This document shows positions 1 to 11,576 of a DNA stretch of 64,000 bases, in pieces. Every line of letters begins with the position of its first letter. Positions within the stretch are counted from its first letter, which is position 1. The notes under the pieces are model-generated. The model ran no database searches. It saw nothing but the letters and a program-made list of their open reading frames with translations, and had not been told where the DNA came from. This DNA comes from Entophlyctis helioformis (taxonomy: Eukaryota > Chytridiomycota > Chytridiomycetes > Chytridiales > Chytriomycetaceae). The position numbers and the translations under genes are program-made. The stretch is taken from assembly GCA_025526915.1 (NCBI GenBank), contig JAHLKH010000100.1, positions 32,135 through 96,134 on the forward strand, written 5' to 3'.

Positions 1-1054
1 CAACTCTGTCGCTGTTGCTGTCGGTGTTGTGGCCGAGGGCAGATGCGCCGGCTTGGTAAGAGTGTCGAGCGGCTCGGCCAGCGACGACGCAGCGAGGGGA
101 TCCAAGGCCGGCGACGCTGGCGCAGATCCTGCTGCGGTCGCTGCCGACGACGGTGCACCCGACACGGCCCGCTCAAACGCCGGCGGCTGCTTGGCATCGG
201 CCGGGTCGCCGGCGACGTCCATGTGCGAGTCGGTCTCTGCATCGGTGTAGGTGTGCAGCCCGTGCACAGCGGCGATCAGCGAGCCTTCCGCAGCGGGGGC
301 AGCCGCCGGCCATGGCCGCACGGGTGCAGCGGGGGCCAGCGAGCCGAGAGAGGGCGGGACGGGCGATGAAGACGAAGATGACGAGGCGGTTGATGGGGCG
401 AGCGAGGCCGGCAGGAGCAGCGGCTGCGTGGACGACGGCGATGGCTGGAGAGATTGATCCGCCGGGAGCGAGGGCGATGCGGGCGGGAGGGCCTTGTGCT
501 TGTGGTCGCTGTGGTCGCTGTGGTTGTGGTTGTGGTTGTGGGCATCGACGCTGTGGGCGGCGGCTGGTTGTATCGGGAGCGATGCGGGCGACGGAGCAGA
601 CGCAGACGCAGACGCAGATGCAGACGCAGATGCAGGGGCGGGCGGGCGCAGCGGGCGGGCAGCGATCGACGGCGGGTGCAGGGACATGGGAGCGGGCTGA
701 GCCTGTGGTGCCTGTGCCTGTGCAAGTGGTGCCTGTTGAAGTGGTGCCTGTGGAGCCTGTGGAGGTGCAAGCGACGACGCCGATGGAGCCGATGGAGCCA
801 ACGGCCGGCTTTGAACGGCGAGTGCAGGGGAAAGCGCAGCGGGCAGCGACGACGCGCATGGAGGTGCGAGCGGTGCGAGCGGTGCCTGCGGAGGTGCGGG
901 TGCCTGTGCGAGTGGTGGCAGGAGCGATCGGCTGGACGGGCAAGGGGCCGGAGGGGCCGGAGGGGCGAGGGGCGGGGCCGGCATGCGGGCCTTGTGCTGG
1001 TCAAGGTGCTGCTGCTGCTGCTGGTGCTGCGATGTCGGAGGCTGCTGTGCGTGC

Positions 1055-1089
<35 letters not shown>

Positions 1090-1656
1090 TCCCGAGGGGC
1101 CGGCCGTGACGGGCTCGGCAGACAGCGGCGTTGGGTTGCGCAGCCGCCGCTGGCCGTGCGGGTGGGTCGTGTGGTGGTTCATGTGGCCGTGGCCGTGCAG
1201 CGACAGCAGATGCGATGGGGGCGAGGCCGGGCACGACGTCGCGGGCGAGACTGACGGCGTCGGGTACAGCTTGAGGCCGGGGCCGCCCGGGGCTGCGGGC
1301 TGGTTGTGCTGCTGCTGCTGGTTGTTGTTGTGGACGTGGACGTGGACGTGGACGTGGTTGGAGGGGGCGATCGCAGCAGTGGCCGGCCCGCTGCCACTCG
1401 GCGAGGGGCCGGGCAGATGCAGATGCAAGGCCGCTGTTGTTGTGGTCGTTGTTGTTGGCGTGGCGGTTGTTGCTGCTGTTGCTGCAGTGGATGCACGATC
1501 GGCGACAGCGCCAACGGCAGCGTCAACGTCAACGTCAACGTCCATGTCGGACGGGCCTGCGATCGAGGGCGTGGCGGTTGCAGGCATCTGCTGCTGGATC
1601 TGCTGCTGGATCTGCTGCTGCTGCTGCTGGGAAGCGGGGCCGTCGTGGCTGGCCAT
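1..1656 (-). CDS. Low-complexity Pro/Ala/Ser/Gln/His-rich protein, N-terminal part (runs off left edge)
   Basis: The minus-strand frame starting at the ATG at 1656 is open to the window edge, about 550 codons without a stop. The N-terminus begins MASHDGPASQ and continues into Gln-Ile-Gln runs, alternating Asp-Val and His-Val tracts, poly-Gln, a Ser run (near 1049-1092, encoded by CGA/TCG-type triplets) and long Ala/Pro-rich stretches. No folded domain is visible in this part. Such composition is common in the disordered regions of fungal transcription or RNA-binding regulators, but the function cannot be assigned because the C-terminus is missing. Triplet repeats that stay in frame over the whole length support real coding. 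Introns cannot be excluded. Confidence 0.55.
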
Positions 1657-2820
1657 GTCGGTGATGCTGGTGCGTGGTGCAGGCGGGATGGCATGGCAGG
1701 CGGAGGATTCCCACACGAGAGATCAGGCACGATGGCATGGCAGGATGGACGGCATTAGCAACCAGCCGGTGCGCAGACGGGGCAGCAGAGGGCAGATGGC
1801 AGATGGCAGATGGCTCAGGGCTCAGGGCAGTGGGCGATCGCAGCAGCGCAGCCGCTGCTCGTCGTCACCGCCGGAGCGGCAGCCCTGAGTCACGGACGCC
1901 TGTGCTTGGCGTGCGTGCGTGCTGGCCCGTTGGCTGGCCCGTTGGCTGGCTGCCCAGCGAGATCGGCTGGGGTGGCCGCCAAGTCGCCGTACAGGCCCGT
2001 ACGATCACAGCAGCACAGTCGAGCAGCCAGCCAGCCAGGCAGCCAGACACACACAGACACACGCAGGCACACACAAGGCACGCAGCCCCGTCAACGTCAC
2101 GATCGCATCATGGCCGTGAACGAGCCGTGAACGAGCCCGGGTCCCTTCACTTGGGCGGATGATGCAGCAGCACAGCGCTGGCTGATCCGGCCCCCCCACG
2201 GAACGGCCCAGGCGGAACAGATCACAGGCAGGCAGGCAGACGGGCAGACGGGCAGACAGACTGCCAGACAGGCTGCAAAGGATCGGCGGCACTCACCTGG
2301 AGCGGCACTGGCGGATGGGGCTGGTTGTTGCGCAGACTTGAACCTCGTGTGCTGGGGCTGCCCGATCACGGAAAGAGAAGCGAAGCGAAGCCGCACGCCG
2401 CACGCCGCCGCAAAAACAAGCAGGCAGGCGAGGCGAGCAGACGATAAGCAAGCGAGCGAGCGAAGCAAGACAGCCGTCGTGTGAGGTGTGTGTGAGGTGT
2501 GTGTGCGTATGCGTCTTTGCATGCGTGTGGCACAAGGGGGTGGTGGGATCGAGGCTGCGAGGCCAGTGGCACGGCTGCACGGCCGCTCGAATGCTCGAAT
2601 GCTCGAATGCTCGAATGCATCCAGGCCGTGCTGCCCACGACAGGCGGAGAGGCGGATGGAAAGGCGACCACGACCACGACGATGCAGGCGCACGCACGAC
2701 CATGCACGTACCTGCAGACGGGACGGGCAGAGGTCGAATGGATGCTGGAATGCGGACGGACAGATGGGCGGGCGATTGCAGTCGGTTGCGTTGGATGGAG
2801 CAGAGGCACCGACGAGGCGT

Positions 2821-2857
<37 letters not shown>

Positions 2858-3016
2858 TGCAGATTCCAAGAGCAATGCCGGTGCGAGTCGCGGTGTGGAG
2901 CAGGCACGGGCGAGTGGTGGTTGTGTGGTGGTTGTGTGGTTGTTGGGTTTCGGTGTCAGTGGGTGCAGGTGTTGGCAGCAACAGGCGCCAAGTCTGTTCT
3001 GCTCTGTTCTGGCTTG

Positions 3017-3047
<31 letters not shown>

Positions 3048-4012
3048 TCGGAGGCGGAGCTTCGTGTGCTGCAGACGCGCCGCGCCAGATCTGGCGAAGC
3101 CTGCGTCGCAGCCAAGTCACGCTGCGCAGCGCAACGGGTGGCGGGGGCAGCGGGGGCAGCGGGGGCAGCGGGGAACGAGGGCGGATGACGGCGGGAGTGC
3201 GGGCGGAGGAATGGATGCTGTGCAGAGGGCCATGGGCTTCATGGGGCTTGTCCGTCGGGCGACTGATGGATGGCGCAGCCCATGGCGCTCATCCAACAAG
3301 CCTCGACTACTCGCCGAGGACAGCTGCCCATGAACGGCCATGCAGATCATGCAACAACAAACCACAGCAACAGGCAGGCATGCAGACAGACAGACAGCCT
3401 GCCAGCCAGACAAACAGATGCGGGCAATCAACCCGGCACACTGATCCACACAACCGCCAGCCAATCGCACCGGCACGAGCATGCGACACAGCCCTCGAGA
3501 CAGGCACACGATGATTGCAGCACACGCAGTCAAGGGGGCCGGCTTACTTTGTCGTTGACGCTCGCTTGCAGATACACGCTGTTTGTGTTGACGGACACGA
3601 CGCAAGATGAGCAAGGGAACGGCAGGGAAGATAAGGTTGCCGCGTTGGATGCGCAAACGCTGGCGCCGCGCCATTTCCGACCAGCGCATGAATGTTCGAG
3701 AAGACCAGACACGAGGGGGTGCGGCGAGCGTGGCGTGATTCATGCGATTCACCGCATCCCCTCGCGCCGTCCATCTGTGCCCCTCCTGAGGCTTTGGGTC
3801 GCGTTGTGTCGGCTGCCCTTGCTGAGCATCCCGTGTGTGCGTCATGGGCTTGCAGGGTGGCGGCGTGTGCGTGTGCGTGTGTATTGGTGCAGATCTGCGA
3901 TGCTGCCGAGTCTGCCACACACTGCCTGCCCTTCGACTTGAACGCTGCGCGTCCATCGTGCTTTCTCGTCCGAGCGGGCACACGGAAGATCGCAAACGGT
4001 TCTTGGACAGCC
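1657..4012. other. Intergenic, simple-sequence-rich region
   Basis: No convincing gene is visible. It holds several short tandem repeats: CAGG/CAGAC-type repeats at about 2025-2280, a 9-base unit ending in CGAAT at about 2586-2620, GGCT repeats at 2820-2853 and 3013-3047, and a G-rich CAGCGGGGG repeat at 3135-3173. Long open frames here are low-complexity on both strands and look like by-products of the repeats. The right end should contain the SPC24 promoter and the left end the promoter of the minus-strand gene. Confidence 0.6.
2818..2853. repeat. GGCT tetranucleotide microsatellite
   Basis: About nine copies of a GGCT unit, followed by a second similar array at about 3013-3047. Both lie in non-coding DNA upstream of SPC24. 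Confidence 0.8.
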
Positions 4013-5005
4013 ATGGCCGCACAGTCCGCACACGCAGCACACACAGCAAACGCAGCAGGAGCTGCACCGGACGGCGACGCTGGCCAGCAGCCGACACAGC
4101 CGCAGCAGACGCACGAGCAGGACAGCGCAGGCTCCGGTGCGCCAGACGCCTGGTCCATCGACGAGGTCAGGGCGATTGCGCGGGACATGCTCAGCAAGCT
4201 GCAGTCGGGCGAGCACGAGGCTGCACTGCGCAGGCTGCGGCAGACGCTGGCCGACACCGCTGCCGCCCGCCAGCGGGCCGTCGCCGATGCCCAAGACGCT
4301 CTCAAGAGTAAGCTAGAAGTGCCGCTGCCGTCTGCCGCTCTGTCCAGCCGCACTCAGTCACTCACTCGTCCCGCCCCCCTGCAGTTCTTGGCAGACAGGT
4401 GCAAGTCGCCCGTGAGGACGCCGGCCAGGCCGACAAGAACCTTGATACGTCGCGGCACACGGAAACCATGCTGCAGCTCGACCGCACCAAGTACGCCACG
4501 GCCCGTGCGGTCTCAGACCTCCAGTCATCTCTCGAGGCCGCCGAGACCAAGCTCAAGGCGCTTGAAACCGAGATCGACGCCGTCAAGGCCGCTGAAGCAA
4601 GCGCCAAGGAACAGGAGATGGATGTGCCCATGTGCGTTGTTGGGTGACGCCCTCGCGTTGGATCGTGGGTGGCATGCGGCTGCACTCGCTGACATGCAAT
4701 CTGCGGCACATGCACACGCACAGGATGAGGCTGGCGCTGTACCTGGGCATTGGCGTCGAGTTCTTCAAGGACGAGGCCACGGGCGAGTATAACCAGATCC
4801 TTGCCAGTGAGTTTGATGGAGCGAGGCGTCTGGCTCTGTCTGGCGCGTCCTGGATCCACTGACCCGTCTGTTCTTTTGCATTCGCATGCGAGTAGAGAGC
4901 CCCGCGCGCAATGACATGGAGCTGATTGATATCGAGAAGCAGTACTCGCAGTTCTACTATACGAATCTCTGCTGGGATCTGTGCGATGATCTTGTATTGG
5001 TCTAG
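4013..5005 (+). CDS. SPC24: Kinetochore protein Spc24 (NDC80 complex)
   Basis: Four exons: 4013-4307, 4385-4631, 4724-4806 and about 4896-5005. They join in phase to 244 residues. The N-terminus is Ala/Gln-rich and disordered. The middle, from about residue 45, is a long charged coiled coil rich in Ala, Glu, Arg and Leu. The C-terminus forms the compact Spc24 head, with LALYLGIGVEFF and, near the end, QYSQFYYTNLCWDL. This matches the conserved end of the family, in which a short globular fold packs on Spc25 and links the NDC80 complex to the inner kinetochore. Length and coiled-coil-then-head order fit fungal Spc24. The last intron has two possible acceptors 3 nt apart (exon start 4893 or 4896), which changes only one residue. 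The first ATG was chosen because the frame upstream looks non-coding. Confidence 0.82.
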
Positions 5006-5456
5006 GATTCCTGGATCCGTGGCTGGCTGCGTTGGTTGTGCTTAGTGGTCGAGTGGAATACAGTCTTGCTTCTGTTCTTGAGTTGTCCAGGGCAGCTGTC
5101 CCACAGGCACCTCGTTGCGCATCTCGCGTCCCAACAGCAGCAGGCTGTCCATGCCGATCTCGCTGCGGTCCTGGAGTGCCACGAGAGAGTCGCCGGGATG
5201 GCACGTCCACACCCGCCATGGCATTGGCTCGCAGACAACAAATCTCGCAGGATCCCTTCTGCTCTGTAGCGCGCTGCATGTGTGACCAGAGAGCACGCTC
5301 GAGTTGGCAGCCAGACAGCGAGCGCGCTGTGCAGCGCAACGGGACAGAGAGAGCGGGGCGATGCAAAACGAGAGGCAGCCAGCAGCGGCCTCCACTCGAG
5401 GCATGCACTGGCTGGCCACAAGGAGCAAAAAGGAGCAAAAATGTCGAGCGGAGTGG
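5006..5456. other. Intergenic spacer SPC24 to tRNA-Leu
   Basis: About 450 bases with no supported gene. Open frames on both strands are short and unlike any family I recognise. It presumably holds the SPC24 3' end and tRNA flanking DNA. Confidence 0.5.
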
Positions 5457-5540
5457 TGCATGCGGTGGGGTTCGAACCCACGCAGGCTTTCGCCTATAAC
5501 GTCTTAAGCGTCACGCCTTAGACCACTCGGCCACACATGC
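5457..5540 (-). tRNA. tRNA-Leu (anticodon UAA)
   Basis: The reverse strand folds into a class II tRNA of 84 nt including the discriminator A. The acceptor stem is GCATGTG paired with CGCATGC (one G-T pair). The D arm contains GGCCGAGTGG. The anticodon stem is TGACG/CGTTA with loop CTTAAGA, giving anticodon TAA. There is a long variable arm (TAGGC, GAAA loop, GCCT), and the T arm GTGGG-TTCGAAC-CCCAC is perfect. There is no intron. The long variable arm and UAA anticodon fix it as leucine. It lies between SPC24 and SNX41. Confidence 0.95.
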
Positions 5541-5776
5541 GCAAAACCTCCAGTCGAAATTCCCGCACATTGTCTGTTTGAACGCTACCTCTGCAAACAG
5601 CCTCAGCGTGAGACACGTGAGACATGAGACATCTGCGACGAGCAGCACAGCTGGTGGTGGTTGTGCAAGAGCAGCCCAAGACTGCGAGGCAAAGAGGGAC
5701 GTGAGACAGACGTGAGACAGATGCGCCAGTGACGATCCACAGTGCCACCGGCAGATCTTCGCCTTGAACTCGCACG

Positions 5777-8122
5777 ATGGATCCCCTGTCGGCATCCGCC
5801 TATGGTGGCGGCCACAGCAGCCACGACGCAGCAGCAGGAACAGGAACAGGCGCAGGCGCCCACGACCACGAGCACGGCGGCGACCCGTGGGGCTCCAGCA
5901 GCTACGCCTCGGGGGCAGGCGGCGGCGGGTCCAGCTCAAGCAGCAGCGATGTGGACGACCACCCGCTGGCTTCCGGCGGCCATGGCCAGCTCGGCGCGAC
6001 GGCCGCGGGCGGTGGCAGCGGTGGCAGCGGCGTAGGCATGTTTGGGCTTGCAGGCCACGGCCAGCAGCCTGGACTGCACCCTGGACAGCCTCCAGCGCAG
6101 GGGCAGGCGCAGGCGCAGGGGCAGGCACACGCACCGGCCCTTGGACAGCCGCAGCACGAGTCGACGGTCACGTCGGCCGTGTTCTCGTTAGGCAGCTATC
6201 CTGACGCCGAGCAGCAGCTGGCCTCCCGCCCGCCCCGCGAAAAGGTACGTGCTGTGTGCCTGCCTGCTGCCTGCTGCCTGCTGCCCGCTGTGTGTGTGTA
6301 TGTGTGTGTGTGTGTGCATGGCTCTGCGTATGCCTGCCTGCCGCCCAGCTGCACAGCTGCTCAACCCTGGCGGATGCAGACACGCTCGCATGCTTTCCAC
6401 TTGCTCGCGCTGTGCAACCTCGGCTGCTTGGCTGACACGACCGCCTGCCCGACCGCCTGCCCGCCCTCCAACAGACCAACTTCTGCTGCGAGCTCGACAA
6501 GGTCTTTGCGAGCGTCTCGAGCCATGCGTTTGTGCCGCCGATCCGCGCAGACATTGACATGCGCGACCAGGCCAAGCCGGCCATCACCATCGCCGATGCC
6601 ACCAAGGCGCACGACATGTCCGGCAGCACGTACATTGCGTATGCGATCCGCACCGATCTCCCGCAGCAGGCCGTCGAGCTCGAAGCCAAGCACCGGTACT
6701 CGGAGTTTGAGGCTCTGCGCAAGCTGCTGACCAAGGCGTATCCGACGGTCGTTGTGCCGCCCATTCCCGAAAAACACTCGGTCGCTGCCTATGCCGCCAA
6801 GCCCGGCAAGGCCAAGGAAGATCCACGCATCATTCTGCACCGCAAGCGCATGCTGCAGACGTTTTTGAACCGTGTCGCTGCGCACCCGGTGCTGAGGTCG
6901 GCACACATCTTTCATCGCTTTGTCAAGGGCGATGCGCCGTGGAGCGAGATCCTGAGCTCGTCTGGCCTGTCGCACTTGCTCAAGCGCAGCGACACGATTG
7001 TCAAGGTCAGCGACAAGAGCGTGCTCAAGAAGCCAGGTGGGTGTGATGGGCGGCGCCAGTGCATTGCAGATGGGGCATGTAGGATGCCGATGCTAATGGC
7101 CGTGACCATGACGTGGCCTGACAGATGCCCACTTTATTGCTGCCGAGGACTATACTGCGCGGTTCATGGCGCAGATGCTCTACATTGAACGCATCTACAA
7201 GCGCATTGCGAGCCACTACTCGGAAATGGCATCAACATACACGGATCTGGGCGGCAGCTACAACGGCTGGTCGCTCACCGAAACGACGCTCTCCGAGGCC
7301 ATCGAGCAGACGGGACAGGCGATCGACTCGACAGTGACAGCGACCAACACGCTGCACGCACAGCTCGAGGAGCGCTTTGGCGAGTCGCTGCACGAGTATG
7401 CGCAGTTTGGCAAGGCGATTGACAAGCTGCTGCGATGGCGCCACAAGAAACATGCCGAGTTTGAAGCCATCTCCGAAACGCTGATCCAGAAGCAGGCACT
7501 GCTGCAGAAGCTTGAGCAGACCGAGCATGAGTCGCAGCGGCTGGCGGCAGCGCTCAACTCGGAGGGCATTCCTAGTGCCAGCCAGCCGTACGCTTATGCA
7601 GGCACTGGAGCCGCCGCAAGCAGCGGCGCATTGGCTGGATCTGACGGTACTGGAATAGGCGGCAGCGGGGCAGCGGGCGAGGCGTTTGGGCAGGGGATCA
7701 ACTCGCCACCAGGTGCGACATCTCCACCATCCACGCAGCCCCCACAGGGCCAGGCCTATCCATCCGCCAGCGCCAAACTGCCATATGCCAACCCGCCGAT
7801 CCCAGCCTCGAGGCCCGTTGGAATCTTTGCGACGCTCAACTCGCTCATGGACAACGACCCCGAGCTCACGCGCCGCAACAACATCTCCAAGACCAAAGAA
7901 GCGATTGTGACGCTCGAGGACCAGCGCGAGACGACCCGGCAAGAGCTGCTTGCGGCCAATGCCGAGATCCAGCGCGACCTCGACCGGTTCCAGCGACAAA
8001 AGATTGCCGACCTGCGAGACATGCTCGTGGGATACTCGCTCGCGCAGCGCGAGTACCACCGCAAGGCGCTAGCGGCGTGGCAGATTGCACGCAGCGCAAT
8101 CGACCGCATTCCTGCCGCCTGA
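5777..8122 (+). CDS. SNX41/ATG20: PX-BAR sorting nexin, Snx41/Atg20 family
   Basis: Three exons, 5777-6244, 6475-7036 and 7125-8122, join in phase to 675 residues. Residues 1-156 are Gly/Ser/Gln-rich and disordered. A PX domain follows at about 185-300, with the lipid-binding signature around HRYSEFEALRKLL and the Pro-rich PPIPEKHS loop, then RKRMLQTFLNRVAAHPVL. A long helical BAR region spans roughly 350-675. It is interrupted by a Gly/Ser/Pro-rich insert near residues 500-570, a hallmark of the Snx41/Atg20 branch. The family binds PI3P on endosomes and acts with Snx4/Atg24 in endosome recycling and selective autophagy. The 7037-7124 intron has a clear TGCTAAT branch site. Distinguishing Snx41 from Atg20 needs a phylogeny. 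Confidence 0.88.
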
Positions 8123-8200
8123 TCCATCCATCCATCCATTCAACCATCCATCGATTCAACCATCCATCCATCCAGCCTTCCATTTGCTTGCTTGCTTGCT
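8123..8200. repeat. ATCC/CATT tetranucleotide repeat downstream of SNX41
   Basis: A run of imperfect ATCC units starts right after the stop codon of the sorting nexin gene. It lies in its probable 3' UTR or intergenic DNA. Confidence 0.8.
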
Positions 8201-8369
8201 CTGTTCGTCTTGTTGCCCCCCTGTGTCTGCAGCCTGTCTGCGATTGCATCAGCAAATGAACGCTGCCTTGCTACGATTGCTGCCCATGGACAGCTGGGCC
8301 ACAGGATTGTGGCGCGCTCTGTGACTCGCCCGGTTGTGTGGCGCGTCGTCCGATTGAAGCAAGGCCGCC

Positions 8370-9278
8370 ATGGATGAATGTCCCTTCAACGGCTCGAGCC
8401 CCTCTTGTTTGCCGACTCGCACTTGCCCCCAGTGTACAGAAGCCAGCACAAACAGACGCATGTCGCACACAGCAGCAGCAGCAGCAAGGGCAGCAGCCGA
8501 CTCGAGCGACGACTACGACTTTTGCACAGCATCGTCGCCCGTGCGGCCGCCGCTCGACCTCGACAGCTTGCTGTCCGTGTGGGAAGCGCAAGGTGCGTCG
8601 CTTGCCGTGTCGGGCTGTGCTCGCTCCCCTCGTGCTGCCCCGTGTGCACAGACGCAGCAACGATGACCAGCCTGGTGCATACGGTGGCACCGCTGCTCTG
8701 ATCAGTTGGTGCTGCTCCGGCTACCATTGCTGCCATCGCTGCTATCGCTGCTGCGTCTGTGCCGACGTTGGCATGCCATCCACCTGCCAACACACTGACA
8801 TGAACATCCTGCATTGTTCTTTAGCCGACACGCTCACCCACCAGGACGTTGCCCAGTTTCGCATGGACAACCGCAAACGCAATCTCCGAGCCATCGAGTC
8901 GCCCCGCGTGCAGTCGCCTGCCCTTGGCCCGGCTGTGGCAATCGCTGCGCTCGGCACCACATTTGCAGCATCGCACATGCCGCCCCTCTCATTGACGTCG
9001 GCGTCCAAGGCTGGCATCTCCATGCCAAACGGGCATCAACTCGCTTCATCCATGATGTTCGGCAGAGGATCGCCGACTTTGGCTCGGCCATCCAAACGAC
9101 TTGCTCTTGGCGCGCTCGCATCTCCACCCTACTGGACCCAGTCGGCATCCCATTCGCCGTCTCATCATGCGCAGACTGGCGGCCATGTCCAAAGCTACCA
9201 CGAGGGCATCATGGGCAGTGATGATGTGGACGCCAGTATGGACGACATTATCTGTGCACCGGCCGTGGCCCCCAACGT

Positions 9279-9310
<32 letters not shown>

Positions 9311-9678
9311 TGTACCATATGAGCAACCCCCAACAGCAACACTTGTATCAAAGTCAGCATCAGCACTCATACAACAACCAAAACAGCCACAATCACAACA
9401 GCCATAATACGGCATCGATGTCCATGTCTGTGCAACACCCGCCCACATTGCTCTATGCATCGACCTCCATGGCCGGCCACCACCCAGCAACCATTGCCAC
9501 ATCGGCCGTGTACTTGGCGGGCGGTCTCATGCAGACCATGGAGTATCTGCCTCCGACGCCGCTGTCGTCTCAGCCGCCACCGCCACTGCCCATGCCAGAT
9601 GCCATCATGTCTGTAAAGTCGTACTGGGCAAACGAATCTGTACACGTGTATGACCACGACCTGCGCATGTTACCGTGA
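8370..9678 (+). CDS. Hypothetical Ser/Gln/His-rich protein
   Basis: Two exons, 8370-8592 and 8825-9678, join in phase to 358 residues. The donor is AAG-GTGCGT and the acceptor TTCTTTAG. The N-terminus has two CxxC-like cysteine pairs (CLPTRTCPQC) and an acidic Asp-Tyr patch. A short charged segment follows (LTHQDVAQFRMDNRKRN), then a long low-complexity tail with a 9-Ser run, poly-Gln, Asn/His runs and Pro-rich stretches. I do not recognise a family. The composition resembles disordered transcriptional regulators, but that is only an inference. An in-frame ATG at 8460 is an alternative start and would remove the cysteine-bearing segment. Confidence 0.55.
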
Positions 9679-9786
9679 CCGCCAAATGCGAATCTCGAAT
9701 GAATTATTGCGTTTTTTTTTGTTGGCGAGCTTGCCTTGGCCGTTCAAACAACGCAAGGTCGTGCTTGCTGCCCCGCCTCTGGCCGA

Positions 9787-9832
9787 CAGACAGACAGACA
9801 GACAGACAGGCGGACAGACAGACAGAAGACTG
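9787..9832. repeat. CAGA tetranucleotide repeat in UTP16-like 5' region
   Basis: GACA/CAGA units repeat immediately upstream of the next gene, with a one-base interruption. It probably lies in the promoter or 5' UTR. Confidence 0.8.
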
Positions 9833-9872
9833 ACGATGATCCATGCACGACAGGCAGACAGGCACCCACACA

Positions 9873-11228
9873 ATGGCGCGGCAAACAAGAAGCAGCACCA
9901 AGGCGGCTGCAGAGGCGGCTGCTCAGGCATCGACGGCCGTTGCAACGGCAGCACCGACCATTGCAGCCAAGGCGTCCAAAAAGTCTGCTGCTGGCAAGGC
10001 GGCCAAGACGGCCAAGACGGCCAAGGCGACGTCGCCCGTCCCCGAGACGGTCCCAGCCGACACAGCCGACGCTGCAGATACCGACGATGCTGCAGATGCC
10101 AACGACGCTGCCACAGAACAAGAGACGGCACCGGAGCCCAAGGTGGCCAAAAAGTACCTCAAGCACCGCAAGTTTGACGACGACGATGAGGAGGACGAGG
10201 ATGAGGACGAGGATGCTGGCATGGCAGATGCAACTGGTGCTGCACAAGACAACGAAGAAGAAGAGGATGAGGACGACGATGAGGACGACGAGGCTGCGCC
10301 TGAAGCCATCTCGACCCGTGATACCAAGGCGGTGGCGATCGAGTCTCAGCGTACCCGCGCCGACCGCGAGAAGCGGTAAGACGGATCGTGTCGATACCAT
10401 GTGGTCGATCTCCTTACCAGCTGGCTGACACGCATGCGGTATGGGATGCCCACGACCACCACCCACGACCACCACCTACCAGTGAGCGGGAGTCGCTCAA
10501 GGAAAAGAGACGGAAACGTGACGAGGCTGGCAAGCAGCAGCAGCAGCAACGCCGCGCCAAGATCGCCGAGAAGGCGCGTCTCATGCCTGTCGAGGTCCTC
10601 GAGGCTGCGTCCAAGGCGTACGTTGTCTCTCCATCTGTCTGCACTGATTGTGGCGGCCGCTCTGGCTCGGGACTTACTCGTTTGCTCGTGTTTGATACTG
10701 CGGCGTGTGTGTGTGGGGATGGCAGCAAGGAAGAGGCTGATCGGCTCAAGGAGGCCAAGGCAAAGGCGCAGGTCAAGAACGTGCATCTGCGTGCAAAGTC
10801 CGAGGCGAGCAAGGCCAAGAAAAAGTCTGCGTTTGGACCCGAGGGCGGTGTGCGCGTTGGGTGCGTTTCTCTGTCTGATGCGGTCGGCATTGCTGGGCTT
10901 GGCACAACGCACACGATCGTTGCTGACGACACGTGTGGTGTAGAAAAAAGATGCTTGTGGTGCCGCTCAACAAAAAGGCGACGGGCGGTCCGGGCGGCAA
11001 GATCGACCCTGCTGTTCTGGCGTTCAAGGAGAGCCAGCTGTTCCGCGCCAAGACCAAGCGCATTTCTGGTAGGGTTTTTGCCACGCCCGTGTCGCTTGTT
11101 CAGCTGATGCTCGGGGGGCGATGAACGTCATAACCAACACTGTGCTTGGCTGGACAGCTGTCACGGCCATGTCGTCTGCACGATCGAGCCGGAACAACGG
11201 CACGCCTGCACCCTTCTTTGCCAAGTAA
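9873..11228 (+). CDS. Probable U3 snoRNA-associated protein Utp16/Bud21-like
   Basis: Five exons, 9873-10375, 10483-10617, 10726-10860, 10944-11068 and 11158-11228, join exactly in phase to 322 residues. The N-terminal third is Ala/Lys/Thr-rich with two long acidic runs (Asp/Glu, about residues 100-155), typical of nucleolar proteins. The rest is a highly charged helical region (ERESLKEKRRKRDE, then MPVEVLEAASKA) and a basic tail with AFKESQLFRAKTKRIS and the end RNNGTPAPFFAK. This layout matches the U3_snoRNA_assoc family, nucleolar components of the SSU processome acting in 18S rRNA maturation. The match rests on composition and short motifs, so another nucleolar coiled-coil protein is possible. 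AATAAA follows at about 11268. Confidence 0.5.
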
Positions 11229-11576
11229 GGGATCACGGCACGGGACAGCTCATCCGGCGATCCAGCCAATAAAGCCATGTTTGGTATTTATCCCACCCGC
11301 GACAGGAAATGACGCACATGGCTGCGCGTCTCTTTATTGCTCTCCCGGCTTCCTCGGACAGCCAATGCGTCGACCATCCTTCCATCCATCCATCCATTCA
11401 TCGATCCGGATCCATCTGCCCGTCCAACGGCCAGCCCACGAGCCAACAATTAGAGCCATTTCAGACGCGCAAGGACAGCAACAAACAGTCTCGTAGTCGG
11501 CCGACGAGCAGTAAAACCGCCACACACTGCAGCCAGCGGCCAAAAACGGTTCCGATCCCGACACCACACGCCGCCA
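11229..11576. promoter_or_regulatory. Convergent 3' region with poly(A) signals for both neighbours
   Basis: The Utp16-like gene and RPB4 converge here. AATAAA occurs on the plus strand at about 11268-11273, 40 nt after the Utp16-like stop. On the minus strand it is at about 11333-11338, some 240 nt after the RPB4 stop. A short ATCC repeat lies at about 11378-11400. No gene is visible. Confidence 0.55.

Noticed and set aside
2486..3514. Long plus-strand open frame of 342 codons
   Set aside because: Its protein is made of Cys/Val, Trp/Leu/Ala and other repeats produced by microsatellites, with equally long frames on the other strand. There is no domain or splice logic.
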